6,688 nt of DNA. It comes from an uncultured Prevotellaceae bacterium (GTDB taxonomy: Bacteria; Bacteroidota; Bacteroidia; Bacteroidales; Bacteroidaceae). Shown here piece by piece: positions 5,344-6,688 of this stretch. Each line of letters starts with the position of its first letter. The stretch's first letter is position 1. The stretch lies in NCBI GenBank assembly GCA_945827465.1, contig CALZOH010000177.1, positions 1 to 6,688 of the forward strand. The letters are read 5' to 3'. The notes beneath the pieces are model-generated. The model had not been told where the DNA came from. It ran no database searches and saw nothing but the letters and a program-made list of their open reading frames with translations. The translations under genes were made by a program, and so were the position numbers.

Positions 5344-6688
5344 TTTCATCCCCGCGTCCCATTGAATTACTGTCACCAGCCCGCAATGCCGACACCGGCA
5401 TTGAAGCCATCAACTGCGGTGCCGATGCCGTCTATATCGGCGCAAGTGCATTCAGTGCCCGCGCTGAAGCCGCCAACGCCCTTTCTGACATTGAACGTCT
5501 GTGTCAACATGCCCACACCGTCGGTGCCCGGGTCTATGTAGCGCTCAACACGATTCTCTACGACGACGAACTGCCACAGGTTCAGGCCATGGCCGACGAC
5601 TTGAAACGAGTAGGAGTTGACGCCCTCATCGTGCAGGATATGGCCCTGCTCCGCATGAACCTGCCACTCCCCATCCACGCCAGCACGCAGATGGACAACC
5701 GTACTCCCTCGCACATCCGATTCCTCGAACAGCAAGGATTCAAACGGGTCATCTTGGCCCGCGAGTTGGGATTGGACGCCATCGCTGCCATTCATCGGGA
5801 ATGCCCCAATGTAGAACTCGAAGCCTTTGTTCACGGTTCTCTTTGCGTCAGCTACAGCGGCCGCTGCTATGCCTCGCAATATTGTTTTGGTCGCAGTGCC
5901 AACCGTGGAGCCTGCGCCCAGTTCTGCCGGCTGGCCTTCGACTTGGAGAACGAATCAGGTGAAGTTTTACTTGCTCAGAAACACTTCTTGTCGCTCAAGG
6001 ACATGAACCGCAGCCAACACCTGCTGGACATGATGCAGGCGGGCGTGACTTCATTCAAGATTGAAGGCCGACTGAAAGACATCGGTTACGTGAAGAACAT
6101 CACGGCCTATTATCGGCAGCAATTGGACGAGATCATCCGCAACAACCGACAACAATATTGCCGCAGTTCTTACGGCCGCTGTCACATCAACTTTGAACCT
6201 CGTCCCGAGAAGAGTTTCAACCGTGGTTTCACCGAATACTTCCTGCGCCATCCGCGCGAAGATGTGGCCGCCATTCACACGCCCAAATCCGTGGGCGAAC
6301 CGGTGGGAACGGTCAAGGAAATTCGACGGGGCATCATCAAGGTGAGCGGACTGAGTTCCTTCCACAATGGTGACGGCCTCTGCTTCTTCACATCCGAAGG
6401 CGAACTGCAAGGATTCCGCGTCAACAAAGCCGAGAACAATCTGCTGTATCCTGCTACGCTACCCCCTGCCCTTCGTCCTCATACGCCCCTATATCGCAAC
6501 CAGGACGCGGAGTTTGAGAAACAACTCTCCAAGCCCACTCCCCAACGCACCATCGGCATCCGCCTCCAACTCTCGGAAACGCCCGAAGGTTTCAGCCTCC
6601 GCATGAGCGACGAAACCGGACGAGAAGCATGCGGCACACTCCACGCCGAAAAACAGCCAGCTCGCACTCCGCAGGGAGAACGCATCCG
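5340..6688 (+). CDS. U32 family protein, RlhA/YdcP-like (partial, runs off the right edge)
   Basis: 449 residues are visible and there is no stop before the edge. The N-terminus IELLSPARN and GADAVYIGA are typical of the family. The U32 signature spans residues 161-179, from E-A-F through GSLC (C169) and SGRC (C176), followed by NRGACAQFC with C192 and C196, then SFKIEGRLKD. Though named peptidase U32, characterised bacterial members (RlhA on 23S rRNA C2501, TrhP on tRNA U34, UbiU/UbiV in ubiquinone synthesis) support hydroxylations, and UbiU/UbiV bind a 4Fe-4S cluster through four cysteines. The sequence following the core (from about residue 310) fits the long RlhA-like form with an added C-terminal domain, so an rRNA-modification role is the best guess; proteolysis is not excluded. 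C182 is an extra cysteine within the cluster region. The start overlaps the metA stop. Confidence 0.88.
   Translation, partial: MISSPRPIELLSPARNADTGIEAINCGADAVYIGASAFSARAEAANALSDIERLCQHAHTVGARVYVALNTILYDDELPQVQAMADDLKRVGVDALIVQDMALLRMNLPLPIHASTQMDNRTPSHIRFLEQQGFKRVILARELGLDAIAAIHRECPNVELEAFVHGSLCVSYSGRCYASQYCFGRSANRGACAQFCRLAFDLENESGEVLLAQKHFLSLKDMNRSQHLLDMMQAGVTSFKIEGRLKDIGYVKNITAYYRQQLDEIIRNNRQQYCRSSYGRCHINFEPRPEKSFNRGFTEYFLRHPREDVAAIHTPKSVGEPVGTVKEIRRGIIKVSGLSSFHNGDGLCFFTSEGELQGFRVNKAENNLLYPATLPPALRPHTPLYRNQDAEFEKQLSKPTPQRTIGIRLQLSETPEGFSLRMSDETGREACGTLHAEKQPARTPQGERI

Overview
The window reads as an ordinary chromosomal segment of a Bacteroidales bacterium (Bacteroides/Prevotella-like, with rather high GC and C-ending codons). 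Three things support this: close family resemblance of the ABC-F protein and the U32 protein to Bacteroidetes housekeeping genes, two matches to the Bacteroidetes -7 promoter element TAnnTTTG, and an almost complete lack of Shine-Dalgarno sequences. The genus is an inference. All six genes lie on the + strand, and the last one runs off the right edge.

Layout. Bases 1-82 hold two copies of an imperfect tandem repeat (period 41) that probably continues to the left. A hairpin with a T-rich tail (about 124-155) looks like the terminator of an upstream transcript. A -7 element (184-191) then precedes the first gene group: a low-molecular-weight protein tyrosine phosphatase (274-768), a small rhodanese-like lipoprotein (790-1185) and a 12-TM MFS transporter (1210-2385). 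The gaps of 21 and 24 nt suggest one transcript.

The second group opens with its own -7 element (2416-2423) in the 58-nt gap before a GTG-started ABC-F ATPase (2444-4390). It continues with a MetA-type homoserine O-acyltransferase (4438-5343) and a U32-family protein of the RlhA/YdcP type (5340 to the edge), whose start overlaps the metA stop in an ATGA. The theme is translation and ribosome upkeep (ABC-F; U32 proteins linked to rRNA/tRNA hydroxylation) together with methionine synthesis. The functional link between the two is inferred only from position.

I found no mobile element, CRISPR array, tRNA or rRNA, and no convincing new system. The points most worth checking are the MetA active-site glutamate predicting acetyl-CoA rather than succinyl-CoA use, the cysteine pattern of the U32 protein, the overlapping metA/U32 genes, and the 41-bp repeat at the left edge.
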